Shown here in pieces: positions 1 to 8,156 of a stretch of DNA of 64,000 nt; position 1 is the stretch's first letter, and each line of letters opens with the position of its first letter. The DNA is taken from NCBI GenBank assembly GCA_019636835.1, contig JAHBWU010000001.1, positions 1 through 64,000 on the forward strand. The letters are read 5' to 3'. The DNA comes from Nitrospira sp. (GTDB lineage: Bacteria; Nitrospirota; Nitrospiria; Nitrospirales; Nitrospiraceae). The position numbers and the translations under genes were made by a program. The notes under the pieces are model-generated. The model ran no database searches. It was not told where the DNA came from and saw only the letters and a list, made by a program, of their open reading frames with translations.

Positions 1-4
1 TTTA

Positions 5-730
5 ATGGCCATTCTTGGACTGATCGTCGTGTGGCAATACTACCAGATGCAAATCATGGCCGGACGAATTCTTGCCGTGGATATCTTCGATCGTTCCGGC
101 ATTCGCATGTATGTCTACGTGGCTCCCGACGACGACCATATCTGTGAGGTCTGTGCCGCATCGAATGGCCGCGTCTTCTTACCTTCCCAGGTGGCGAAGA
201 AGAAGTTTTCACCGCATACCAAGAAGTGTCAACGGCCGATGCCTTGTATCGGGGTAGTGGTCGGATTGTACGGCGCATGGTTGGAAGCAAGAGGTGTGTT
301 GGAGCACCTCCGTAACAACGGCAAGAAGGACGGTATCCAGTTGTCTTCGGAAGAAGTGCGGGCCTTGGTGAACGGGCAGTGGGAACGGTGCATCAGTGCC
401 GATACGGATCGACTGGGAATACATATAATCGAGGCCCTCAGCTATGAAAAGATCAATCCAGAAGTTGCGATCGAAAGCTATCGGTATGTCATCAATGAAG
501 TGAAAGAAGTGCGGCATCTGCTGTTTCTTGTTTCTGCTTACCTCCGCCTCGTGCAGTTGCTGCTTCGAGTCGGAGAAGAGGCTGAAGCGCTTGAGATCGT
601 CGAACGGTTCGAAGCACGTTTTCCATCGACAAAACGCGGTCCTCATTTCCCATCAGATGAGCAGCGGGAGATCATGAAGACGAAAAAAGCCCAGTTGCTA
701 GAAGGCCTACCCCTCCAAATGTCAGCCTAA
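5..730 (+). CDS. Uncharacterised protein, hydrophobic N-terminus, Cys pairs and helical C-terminus
   Basis: I do not recognise this family. The first 10 or so residues are hydrophobic and could be a membrane anchor or the end of a longer segment. Residues about 44-76 contain a CEVC pair followed by a second cysteine pair around HTKKC and MPCIG, which could bind metal; the first part loosely recalls the CxxC-x-x-DG pattern of MuF-like phage head proteins, but I would not assign that. The last 100 residues look all-helical and TPR-like. The first ATG lies 5 bases into the window, so the true start may lie upstream. It converges on the HD-domain gene. Confidence 0.6.
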   Translation: MAILGLIVVWQYYQMQIMAGRILAVDIFDRSGIRMYVYVAPDDDHICEVCAASNGRVFLPSQVAKKKFSPHTKKCQRPMPCIGVVVGLYGAWLEARGVLEHLRNNGKKDGIQLSSEEVRALVNGQWERCISADTDRLGIHIIEALSYEKINPEVAIESYRYVINEVKEVRHLLFLVSAYLRLVQLLLRVGEEAEALEIVERFEARFPSTKRGPHFPSDEQREIMKTKKAQLLEGLPLQMSA

Positions 731-847
731 CCAACCGGCAGCCTCTTGGATCTTGCTCATTCACCCCGTACCAGGAAGTCAGGCCGTCAACGCCGTAGGG
801 CTTCACCAGCCTCGCGGTTCACCAACGACGATTGATTCACCAGTCGC

Positions 848-2266
848 TCAGTAGTTGGATTCGAGGCTCGTCGGTGTTTTATTGAGGACAGTTGCCGCAG
901 CTTGCGACAGGGCTGCGTCGTGGTGGTGGTCGAGAGAATAGATTCGAAACTGGATGAGTCTGGTGGGTAGAAGGTCTAAGAATTCTTCCAGCGGCTCAGT
1001 TGAAACCTGACCTGTCCCGGGGTCGTACACGTAGAGGGGATTACCACGGCGGTCTTTGGGGTCTGGCCGTGGATCTAACAGGGCCATGTCCACGCGAAAC
1101 GGCAACCGCCTCAAGGCGGAAGGCAGCTCTTTAGCAATCTGCTGCTCAAAATGCCTGTGGCTGGGAAACGCCATGCCGCGTTCCTGTCCTTTTTCCTTCA
1201 GCGTCGTGCTGTAAGCCATTTTCCATTTGACGTCTCGGCCTACGATCCGTGCCCACTCCTGTCCTAGGTGCCGACGGGCTTTCTGGCGGGACTGTTTCCA
1301 TCCCCGGACTTCTTCCAAGAGCGACCAATCGGTCAGGGTCCGATATCGCTCCATATTCTTGCGCGGATCGTTAGCGCAGAGCAGCTGCATCGTCTGACCG
1401 AAGATGTCCCGCAGATGGATGTCGATCGCTCTGGTGGTGCGATGGAAATAAACGTTGGAATAGAGGTACATCCTGGTGTTCAAGAACATTTGGAGAGACG
1501 GAAGCCCGGTTTTGTGAATGGTGAAGCCTTTCTCCGTCACGATCGTGTAGTGAATCAACCTCGTCAGATCGACAGGGCCGACCGCCACACCGCACATATA
1601 CGAGTCCCTCAAAACGTAGTCCAGGTTATCTCCGGTGTAACTCCCGGAGATCACAGGTTGAAGCATGTTCAACCATCGTGGGAGGCGGGAATTGTCCTTG
1701 CCTTTTTCCTTGAGGATCAGATGTGCAATCTGGTCGGGATTCAGTTCTTCTCCTTTTGCGAAGGGGCCGGAGGGACTTCGGCGGATTTTTCTAATCAGCG
1801 GGGCCAAATGTTCCCGGATAATGATCTGGCCCAACCGTTCATGGGTGAGGCCATGGGCATGGAGGAAATTGTCATCGAAGAAATGACAAAACGGACCGTG
1901 CCCGATGTCATGAACCAAGGCCGTCACCCGTAAGAGTTCTTCGACAAAATTGGCCGACGGCACGTCTTTGACGGCTTTCTTGAGGAATGGATACAGATGT
2001 CGGGCGAATCGTCCCGCCACGTGCATGGTCCCGAGCGAATGCACGAATCGGGTATGTTCCGCCGAGGGATAGACCCAGCGGGCACTCTGCAGCTGGTAGA
2101 TGTATCGCAGCCGCTGGACCCAGGGGGAGTCGATCAGGTCTTTCTCGGTGTGTTCATGTGGATCAGGCTGCGCATACGGTACGGTAAAGGTGACGTACTT
2201 GTGGATGGGATCGGCGATGAGCGCCGATCCATCATACGGAGCGTTCGGTCGGTCAACTGATTCCAT
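848..2266 (-). CDS. HD-domain phosphohydrolase (dNTPase-like family)
   Basis: This 472-residue protein belongs to the HD superfamily related to deoxynucleoside triphosphate triphosphohydrolases. The N-terminal block has the usual order: DSPWVQRLRYIYQ near residue 46, a histidine-rich HTRFVHSLG near 71, and the metal-binding HD doublet in VHDIGHGPFCH (His119, Asp120). The length fits the HD family that carries a long C-terminal region. Family members hydrolyse nucleotide phosphoesters in the cytoplasm; the exact substrate cannot be read from sequence. It lies alone on the minus strand, separated from the thiL-DUF2062 pair by a palindromic repeat element, so it probably has its own promoter. 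Confidence 0.85.
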   Translation of the reverse strand: MESVDRPNAPYDGSALIADPIHKYVTFTVPYAQPDPHEHTEKDLIDSPWVQRLRYIYQLQSARWVYPSAEHTRFVHSLGTMHVAGRFARHLYPFLKKAVKDVPSANFVEELLRVTALVHDIGHGPFCHFFDDNFLHAHGLTHERLGQIIIREHLAPLIRKIRRSPSGPFAKGEELNPDQIAHLILKEKGKDNSRLPRWLNMLQPVISGSYTGDNLDYVLRDSYMCGVAVGPVDLTRLIHYTIVTEKGFTIHKTGLPSLQMFLNTRMYLYSNVYFHRTTRAIDIHLRDIFGQTMQLLCANDPRKNMERYRTLTDWSLLEEVRGWKQSRQKARRHLGQEWARIVGRDVKWKMAYSTTLKEKGQERGMAFPSHRHFEQQIAKELPSALRRLPFRVDMALLDPRPDPKDRRGNPLYVYDPGTGQVSTEPLEEFLDLLPTRLIQFRIYSLDHHHDAALSQAAATVLNKTPTSLESNY

Positions 2267-2344
2267 AGCCAGTAGGTTGTAGAAAAACTATTTCGACACT
2301 TGCTTTCGCATGATCTTTTGAAGGTCACGGCCTGAATCAGCAGA

Positions 2345-2478
2345 GCCCGCAGGATGTTCAAAAAGGCCTTCCAGCAAGGCCGCAGCGAGCGAAGAGGCGA
2401 GGCGTACGCTTCGGTACGTTGAGCCTCTGAGCGATGTGAGAACGAAGCTGGAAGGCCTTTTTCAACATCCTGCTAGCG
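2345..2478. repeat. MITE/REP-like nested palindrome
   Basis: Two 27-base arms at 2349-2375 and 2447-2473 are reverse complements with one mismatch. Short GCCCGC/GCGGGC extensions lie outside them, and a smaller hairpin around GTACGCTTCGGTAC (about 2403-2416) lies between. The element has no coding capacity. It sits between the 3' end of the DUF2062 gene and the start of the HD-domain gene, both on the minus strand. Its arms carry A5/T5 tracts, so the transcript could also fold as a terminator-like stem. Confidence 0.8.
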
Positions 2479-2484
2479 GGCATC

Positions 2485-3000
2485 TTAGCCCACCTGGTCG
2501 GAGGGCGGCAACGGTTCGGTCGTGGGTCTGGTGGGGGAAGAGCGATGTTTTTGGAAAAACAGGTAGGCGGCCGGATAGGACAACAGGGCGCCGAGCACGC
2601 TGAGGACGAGTCCTCCGAGCATGAAGGGAGCTGCGTAGGGAAGGACTTGTTCGTAAATGCCGCTGAAACTCAGATCCTGCCAATCAAAATTCGGCGCATC
2701 GGTCCGTCCCAAGAGCAATGCGCCGGTCCAGTAGGTTGCGCCTAAGATTGGAATGATGGTCCAGGGGTTGTTGACCAAGGCGCCGGTGAACAGGGCCAAG
2801 AAATTGAGTCCAAACAGCCAGGTGCACAGCACGACCATGACGGTGTGCAGACCGTATGCGGGTGAGAACGCGATGAAGACACCCAGTGCAAATGCCAGTG
2901 CGGTTCGTTGCGGTGACTCCTGTAAGTGGAGCACTTGGCGCAAGAGTGCCCGGAATGACCGGTGCCCTCGAGCCGAAGGCTGGTGGCTCATATCGGACAT
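2485..3000 (-). CDS. DUF2062 membrane protein
   Basis: This 171-residue protein matches the DUF2062 pattern: an amphipathic N-terminus, then a glycine/alanine-rich hydrophobic stretch (ALAFALGVFIAFSPAYGLHT) and NNPWTIIPILGATYWTGALLLG, followed by a further hydrophobic segment near residues 120-145. These mark an inner-membrane protein with about three membrane segments. No enzymatic function is established for the family. Its start codon overlaps the stop codon of thiL (ATGA overlap at 2998-3002), so the two are translationally coupled. The C-terminal tail is short, polar and proline-rich. Confidence 0.8.
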   Translation of the reverse strand: MSDMSHQPSARGHRSFRALLRQVLHLQESPQRTALAFALGVFIAFSPAYGLHTVMVVLCTWLFGLNFLALFTGALVNNPWTIIPILGATYWTGALLLGRTDAPNFDWQDLSFSGIYEQVLPYAAPFMLGGLVLSVLGALLSYPAAYLFFQKHRSSPTRPTTEPLPPSDQVG

Positions 3001-4043
3001 CAGCGGAAATGCTCGTAACTGGTGACCGGCATCGGCTGCGTCCGACCGTCGGATGTCATCTGAATCCCGAACCGTTCCGGCTGAATCGTTCCGATACGGG
3101 TCATGCGATAGCCTTGTGTTCGTGCTTGTCGTTCAATAGTCTCGCAGTTGCGCGGAGAAGCGGTGAACAGAAGTTCATAGTCTTCTCCGCCGGTGAGCGC
3201 GAGTTGAATCGGCGAGACGCCGATCGTCCTGGCATAGGCTCGGCAGGCCGGTGAGATGGGTAGCTTATCCAGTTCCACCTCCGCGCCGACTCGACTTTCT
3301 TCGCACAGATGCCGAAGATCTCCGGAGAGACCGTCGGACAGGTCGATGGCGGAGGAGGCAAGTCGTCTATCGTTGAGCCACCGGCCTTCGGAGACCCTCG
3401 CGGTGGGGTGGGAATGGCGGCGGACAAGAAATTGCCGATGGGAGCGTGAGAATTCGATCTTCCTCTTTCTCGAGGGTTGCGAGGTGGTGCTGTTCATCAA
3501 GAGTTTGAGGCCTGCCAGGGAGTCTCCGAGAGTGCCGGAGACATAGATGTGATCTCCCACTTTGGCACCGTGCCGAAAAAGCGCACGACGTCCGCTCGTG
3601 GTACCGACCAAGGTGATGCTGAGAAAGAGTCCAGCCTTGGACGCCGAGGTGTCTCCACCGATGAGTGCTACGTCATAAAGGCGGCAAGCCTTCATCAAGC
3701 CGTGGTACAGCTCGTAGATGTGTGACCGATTCACTGTACTCGGGATGGCGAGCGAAATGAGCAGATAGCGAGGGACGGCACCCATCGCGGCAATATCGCT
3801 GAAGTTGGCCATCGCGGCTCGGTATCCGACGGATTCAGGAGTTACCAACTTGAGATCGAAGTGGATTCCTTCGGCAAGCAAGTCCGTTGTGAGATGCCAC
3901 CAGGCCTGGGCAGAGGTCTCAATCACGGCTGCATCGTCGCCAATGCCCCGAACGAGTCCTGCTGTGTGACGAGCATACCGACCTGCGAGAGATCGGATCA
4001 GAGCAAATTCCTGAATGGGTGAGTTGGCCAGACGACGGGCCAC
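3000..4043 (-). CDS. thiL: Thiamine-monophosphate kinase ThiL
   Basis: ThiL phosphorylates thiamine monophosphate with ATP to give thiamine pyrophosphate, the last step of cofactor synthesis. The 347-residue protein has the family hallmarks: QEFALIRSL near the N-terminus, the metal-binding GIGDDAAV (about 33-40), a LIGGDTSAS motif near 133, the AIDLSDGLSGDLRHLC block and a late LTGGEDYELLFT motif. Length fits the family (about 320-350). It begins 8 bases after the lon stop codon and is very probably cotranscribed with it. TPP made here would also serve the TPP-dependent pair encoded at 34.8-36.0 kb, though no direct link is visible. Confidence 0.93.
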   Translation of the reverse strand: MARRLANSPIQEFALIRSLAGRYARHTAGLVRGIGDDAAVIETSAQAWWHLTTDLLAEGIHFDLKLVTPESVGYRAAMANFSDIAAMGAVPRYLLISLAIPSTVNRSHIYELYHGLMKACRLYDVALIGGDTSASKAGLFLSITLVGTTSGRRALFRHGAKVGDHIYVSGTLGDSLAGLKLLMNSTTSQPSRKRKIEFSRSHRQFLVRRHSHPTARVSEGRWLNDRRLASSAIDLSDGLSGDLRHLCEESRVGAEVELDKLPISPACRAYARTIGVSPIQLALTGGEDYELLFTASPRNCETIERQARTQGYRMTRIGTIQPERFGIQMTSDGRTQPMPVTSYEHFR

Positions 4044-4051
4044 GGCCTATC

Positions 4052-6550
4052 CTATGACCGTGCGGGCACTCGGTTTGCCATCACCGTGGCAGGAAGTTCA
4101 TGCGACCGCCGACCTTTACCGGATCGCAGTGGGCGGATGCGCGTCGGCGCGGGGGGAGGCGATGGTTTCCTGGAGACCGGCGAAGCCTTGACGTTTCGGC
4201 GGAGGGCGATCTTCATGACGTCGTCCATGGTTTCGACGAACGCCAGTTGAATGCCTTTGAGGAGATGTTTGGGAATTTCCTCCAGGTCCTTCTTATTCCG
4301 ACGTGGGAGGATCACCGTGGTGAGCTTTGCCCGTTTCGCCGCCAAAATCTTTTCCTTGAGTCCCCCGATCGGAAGCACGCGGCCTCGCAAGGTGATCTCT
4401 CCGGTCATTGCCAAATCTCGCCTTGCGGGAGTACCGGAAAATGCCGAGGCGATGGCGGTGGCCATCGTGATGCCGGCCGAGGGACCGTCTTTGGGAATAG
4501 CCCCAGCCGGCACATGAATGTGCAGGTCTTGTTTGCTGAACATCCCGGGGTTGAGATGTAAGGTTTTTTCTCGTGAACGGACGTAGCTGAGCGCCGCCTG
4601 AGCGGATTCCTTCATCACATCGCCCAAGTGCCCGGTGAGAGTCAATTGGCCTTTCCCTTTCATGACTGTCGCTTCGATGTAGAGCACATCGCCGCCTGCT
4701 TCAGTCCAGGCAAGGCCGGTCGCTACACCGATTTCGTCTTTCTCGAGTTCCGCCTCCGGCACATATTTCGATACCCCCAGATACTTATGGAGATTGGACG
4801 GCTCGATCGGAAACCCCAGACCTTTTCCCTCGGCGACTTTCTTTGCGACCTTACGCATCACATTCGCGATCTCACGCTCAAGGTTCCGCACCCCGGCTTC
4901 CCGCGTGTAGTGTGAAATGATCTGGCGGATCGCCGGCTCCGTAAGACGAACATGTTTGCTCGTAATCCCATGCTCTTCGAGCTGACGGGGAATCAGGTAT
5001 TTCTGGGCGATGCCGAGTTTCTCCTCTTCGGTATACCCGGGAATTTCGATGACCTCCATGCGATCGCGCAACGCGGGAAGGATCGGATCGATCAAATTCG
5101 CCGTGGTGATGAACATCACTTCGGTCAGGTCGAATGGGACTCCGAGATAGTGGTCGGTGAACGCGCTGTTTTGTTCAGGGTCGAGGACCTCCAGCAACGC
5201 TGCCGAGGGGTCGCCTCGAAAATCCATCCCGACCTTGTCCACCTCGTCGAGCATGAAGACGGGGTTGGCGGTGCCCGCTTGTTTCATGCCCTGGATGATG
5301 CGTCCCGGTAACGCGCCGACATAGGTGCGGCGGTGGCCGCGGATTTCAGCCTCATCCCGCACGCCGCCCAAGCTGATACGTACAAACTCACGTCCCAACG
5401 CGCGGGCGATCGACTTCCCCAGGGATGTTTTTCCGACTCCCGGTGGGCCGACGAAGCAGAGGATCGGCCCCTTCATCTTCTCTTTCAGCTTGCGGACGGC
5501 CAGGTATTCGAGAATACGCTCCTTGACCTTTTCGAGGTCATAGTGGTCGTCGTTCAACACCTTGGCGGCGGCCTTCAGCTCGAGGTTATCCTTCGATCGC
5601 TTGGACCATGGCAATTCGACCATCCATTCCAGATAGGTCCGCACCGTCGCGGATTCTGCGGTATCCGGGTGCATCTTTTCGAGACGCTTGAGCTGCTTTT
5701 CGGTTTCCTTCAAGACCTTGTCGGGCATCTTCGCGTCTTTGATCCGTTTTCGGAATTCCGTGATTTCTTCTGCCCGCTCATCCAGTTCACCCAACTCCTT
5801 TTGAATGGCCTTCAGTTGTTCCCGCAGAAAATACTCCCGTTGAGTTTTGTCCATCTCGCCCTTGGCTTGCGCCTGGATCTTTTGCTGCATGGAGAGGACT
5901 TCGATTTCCTTCCCGAGAATGTCGCTCACTTGACGAAGGCGTTGAATCGGATCGGAGATTTCCAAGACGGCCTGGGTGGCGTCGACCTTGAGGCCGAGAT
6001 TGGAGGCCACCATGTCGGCCAATCGGCCCGGCTCCTCCAGGTTTTCGATGACCACCATGACATCGGGGATCAAAACTTTTCCCAGGCTCACGATTCGTTC
6101 GATCTGCTCTTTCACGGTCCGCATGACGGCTTCTGCCTCAAGGGTCGTGGCCGTCGGTTTCGTATCAATCAGCTTGTCGATCCGAACGGAGTAGTATGGG
6201 TCGGTCTGAATGTATTTGGTGATCTTCGCTTTGGCGATGCCCTGCACCAGGATCTTGATGCGTTCATCCGGCAGCTTCAGCATCCGCATAATGATGCCGA
6301 CGGTACCGATCGTGTGGATGTCTTTGGGAGCAGGATTTTCGACGTCGAGGGCTTTCTGAGTCGCGAGGAAGATCATCCGATTGCCGGCAAGGGCCGCTTC
6401 GATGGCCTTGATCGACATGTCGCGTCCGACGAAAAGGGGAAGCACCATGTACGGAAAGACGACGATATCCCTGACCGGCAACAGCGGAAGCTGACCGGGA
6501 ACCTCAATGTTTTGGGGAGGCTGAATTTCTTGTTCGTTTGGGTCGGTCAT
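4052..6550 (-). CDS. lon: ATP-dependent protease Lon
   Basis: Lon is the cytosolic AAA+ serine protease for misfolded and regulatory proteins. The order is complete: N-terminal LON substrate domain (about 20-215), a coiled-coil stretch (215-300), the AAA+ module with Walker A GPPGVGKT (368-375) and Walker [10 protein letters not shown], then the protease domain with catalytic Ser691 in KDGPSAG and Lys734 in GGLKEK. At 832 residues it is about 50 longer than the E. coli enzyme. The excess is a Pro/Arg/Ser-rich C-terminal tail after about residue 785, probably disordered. It lies between galU and thiL on the same strand. Confidence 0.97.
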   Translation of the reverse strand: MTDPNEQEIQPPQNIEVPGQLPLLPVRDIVVFPYMVLPLFVGRDMSIKAIEAALAGNRMIFLATQKALDVENPAPKDIHTIGTVGIIMRMLKLPDERIKILVQGIAKAKITKYIQTDPYYSVRIDKLIDTKPTATTLEAEAVMRTVKEQIERIVSLGKVLIPDVMVVIENLEEPGRLADMVASNLGLKVDATQAVLEISDPIQRLRQVSDILGKEIEVLSMQQKIQAQAKGEMDKTQREYFLREQLKAIQKELGELDERAEEITEFRKRIKDAKMPDKVLKETEKQLKRLEKMHPDTAESATVRTYLEWMVELPWSKRSKDNLELKAAAKVLNDDHYDLEKVKERILEYLAVRKLKEKMKGPILCFVGPPGVGKTSLGKSIARALGREFVRISLGGVRDEAEIRGHRRTYVGALPGRIIQGMKQAGTANPVFMLDEVDKVGMDFRGDPSAALLEVLDPEQNSAFTDHYLGVPFDLTEVMFITTANLIDPILPALRDRMEVIEIPGYTEEEKLGIAQKYLIPRQLEEHGITSKHVRLTEPAIRQIISHYTREAGVRNLEREIANVMRKVAKKVAEGKGLGFPIEPSNLHKYLGVSKYVPEAELEKDEIGVATGLAWTEAGGDVLYIEATVMKGKGQLTLTGHLGDVMKESAQAALSYVRSREKTLHLNPGMFSKQDLHIHVPAGAIPKDGPSAGITMATAIASAFSGTPARRDLAMTGEITLRGRVLPIGGLKEKILAAKRAKLTTVILPRRNKKDLEEIPKHLLKGIQLAFVETMDDVMKIALRRNVKASPVSRKPSPPPAPTRIRPLRSGKGRRSHELPATVMANRVPARS

Positions 6551-6613
6551 GTGTCTGCCTGCCCTTTTAAGAGGTGGCGGGTTCGACGAATCAGGTGCTA
6601 CAACTATTCATTA

Positions 6614-6656
6614 CATGTCTAAGCGACATGATCTCTCGTTCCATCCTCATGGAACG
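6614..6656. promoter_or_regulatory. Two short inverted repeats upstream of lon
   Basis: The 224-base gap between galU and lon contains CATGTC-N5-GACATG (6614-6630) and the 8-bp stem CGTTCCAT-N4-ATGGAACG (6637-6656). Neither is followed by a T tract on either strand, so they do not look like intrinsic terminators. They lie 65-105 bases upstream of the lon start codon and could be operators or mRNA hairpins. They do not match the CIRCE heat-shock element. Confidence 0.3.
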
Positions 6657-6774
6657 GAATGATCGATCGAGATTGCGCGATGCACCACGTTGGACAATCC
6701 GTCCACTCTCAAACTGGCGCAACATGGTCGTTGCCGGGAATCTCGCGACTGAATGCCCATCATGACTGATGGGA

Positions 6775-7671
6775 TCATCCTCGACGATTATTCGATGCGG
6801 TGTGCATTCTGGTCGACAGGTAGTCGCGGAATTCTGCTCCCAATGCCGGGTTCTTCAATGCGAACTCAACGGTGGCGATCAAAAAGCCCAGTTTGTCTCC
6901 GGCATCATGACGCTGTCCCTCAACCTCAAGCGCGTACATCGGAGATTTTTTTGCCAGCGTCTTCAGTGCATCGGTCAACTGAATTTCTCCGTTCTTTCCA
7001 GGGGCGGTTTTTCTCAGGATCGGAAAGATTTCCGGAGGAAGGACATACCGGCCGATCACGGCGAGTGTAGAGGGGGCATCGGTCGGCGATGGTTTTTCAA
7101 CCAGATCCTCAACCCGATGCAGACCGTGAGCGAGGCGCTTGGGGGTCACAATTCCGTACCGGCTGACATCCGCCTTGGGAACCTCCTGCACTCCTAGAAC
7201 CGCCCCATGGCGTTTTTTATAGATGTGGATCAATTGTGCGAGCCCTGGGACATCGGCGTCGATGATCTCATCCCCGAGAATGACGGCGAAGGGTTCATCG
7301 CCGATCAGGTGTTGTGCACATAACACGGCATGCCCCAACCCGAGGGCTTCGGACTGCCGCACGTAACAGAAGTTCGCCAGGTTCGAGATCTGTCGGATTT
7401 GATGGAGCACCTGACTCTTGCCGGTGCCTTTCAAATTTTCTTCCAATTCAACGGAGCGATCAAAGTGATCTTCGATGGCGCGTTTACCGCGGCCGGTAAC
7501 CACGATAATGTCCTCGATGCCCGAGGCTACCGCTTCTTCGACCGTATATTGAATGAGCGGTTTGTCGACCAACGGCAACATCTCTTTGGGGGATGCCTTG
7601 GTGGCGGGAAGGAAGCGTGTCCCTAGGCCAGCGGCGGGAATGACCGCTTTTCTGACAGTCAGACGTGACAT
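6775..7671 (-). CDS. galU: UTP-glucose-1-phosphate uridylyltransferase GalU
   Basis: GalU makes UDP-glucose from UTP and glucose 1-phosphate, a precursor for lipopolysaccharide and exopolysaccharide sugars. The 298-residue protein has the nucleotidyltransferase signature GLGTRFLPATKASPKEMLP at residues 15-33, the VDKPLIQYTVEEAVASGI block that separates GalU from RfbA-type enzymes, and ILGDEIID as the metal/nucleotide site. Length is typical. The gene is on the minus strand ahead of lon with a 224-base gap. Its product would feed the large sugar cluster on the right side of the window. Confidence 0.95.
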   Translation of the reverse strand: MSRLTVRKAVIPAAGLGTRFLPATKASPKEMLPLVDKPLIQYTVEEAVASGIEDIIVVTGRGKRAIEDHFDRSVELEENLKGTGKSQVLHQIRQISNLANFCYVRQSEALGLGHAVLCAQHLIGDEPFAVILGDEIIDADVPGLAQLIHIYKKRHGAVLGVQEVPKADVSRYGIVTPKRLAHGLHRVEDLVEKPSPTDAPSTLAVIGRYVLPPEIFPILRKTAPGKNGEIQLTDALKTLAKKSPMYALEVEGQRHDAGDKLGFLIATVEFALKNPALGAEFRDYLSTRMHTASNNRRG

Positions 7672-8156
7672 GGAAGGATACTATGTGATGGGGTGAGTGA
7701 AGTCAAGAAACGGACGAACTCATCGCATCGTCAGGTGACGTTGTCATTTCCGTGAAAAGAAGACACGAGTGATTCTCACGAAGGAGATGTGTGTCATGCC
7801 GTTTCTCCGGAACGGCAGACGACCGTCACGATCGACGCGCTTCTTCGTAGCGTCGAGACCAGCGCTAAGCAAGATGTACGCACGTCGAATCGGAAGGCGG
7901 GACACTCCTTTACAATGCATGATGACCTCAATATAATCCGGAAGTTTTGCGGGGTCGGATGGTGCAAGGACATTCGTGTGGCAGAGCTGCCGGGTTGCGA
8001 ATTCCAGACGAGGGTGCGCTTGCGGTTCAGCTCGTTCTCCAGAGCGGGACGAACTGACTCGTAGGGAGTTGGCGTACGGTCGATAACGGAGAAGACCTGT
8101 GTGATGGTTCCAACCGTGTTATCCATCTCCATAATTCGCCACAGGAATCCTTATCG
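7672..8156. other. 485-base divergent intergenic region (galU/bamA), possible decayed ORF
   Basis: This gap separates the divergent galU and bamA genes and should hold both promoters, though I cannot point to convincing -35/-10 boxes. A minus-strand reading frame at 7794-8132 begins with about 35 residues (VFSVIDRTPTPYESVRP and onward) resembling the C-terminal end of PpiC/SurA-type peptidyl-prolyl isomerases. It then loses any recognisable character. It may be a remnant of a periplasmic chaperone gene, or chance. Confidence 0.3.

Noticed and set aside
5333..6622. A 429-codon open frame antisense to lon
   Set aside because: It is the complement of a highly biased coding sequence and shows no domain; lon on the other strand is complete and well conserved.
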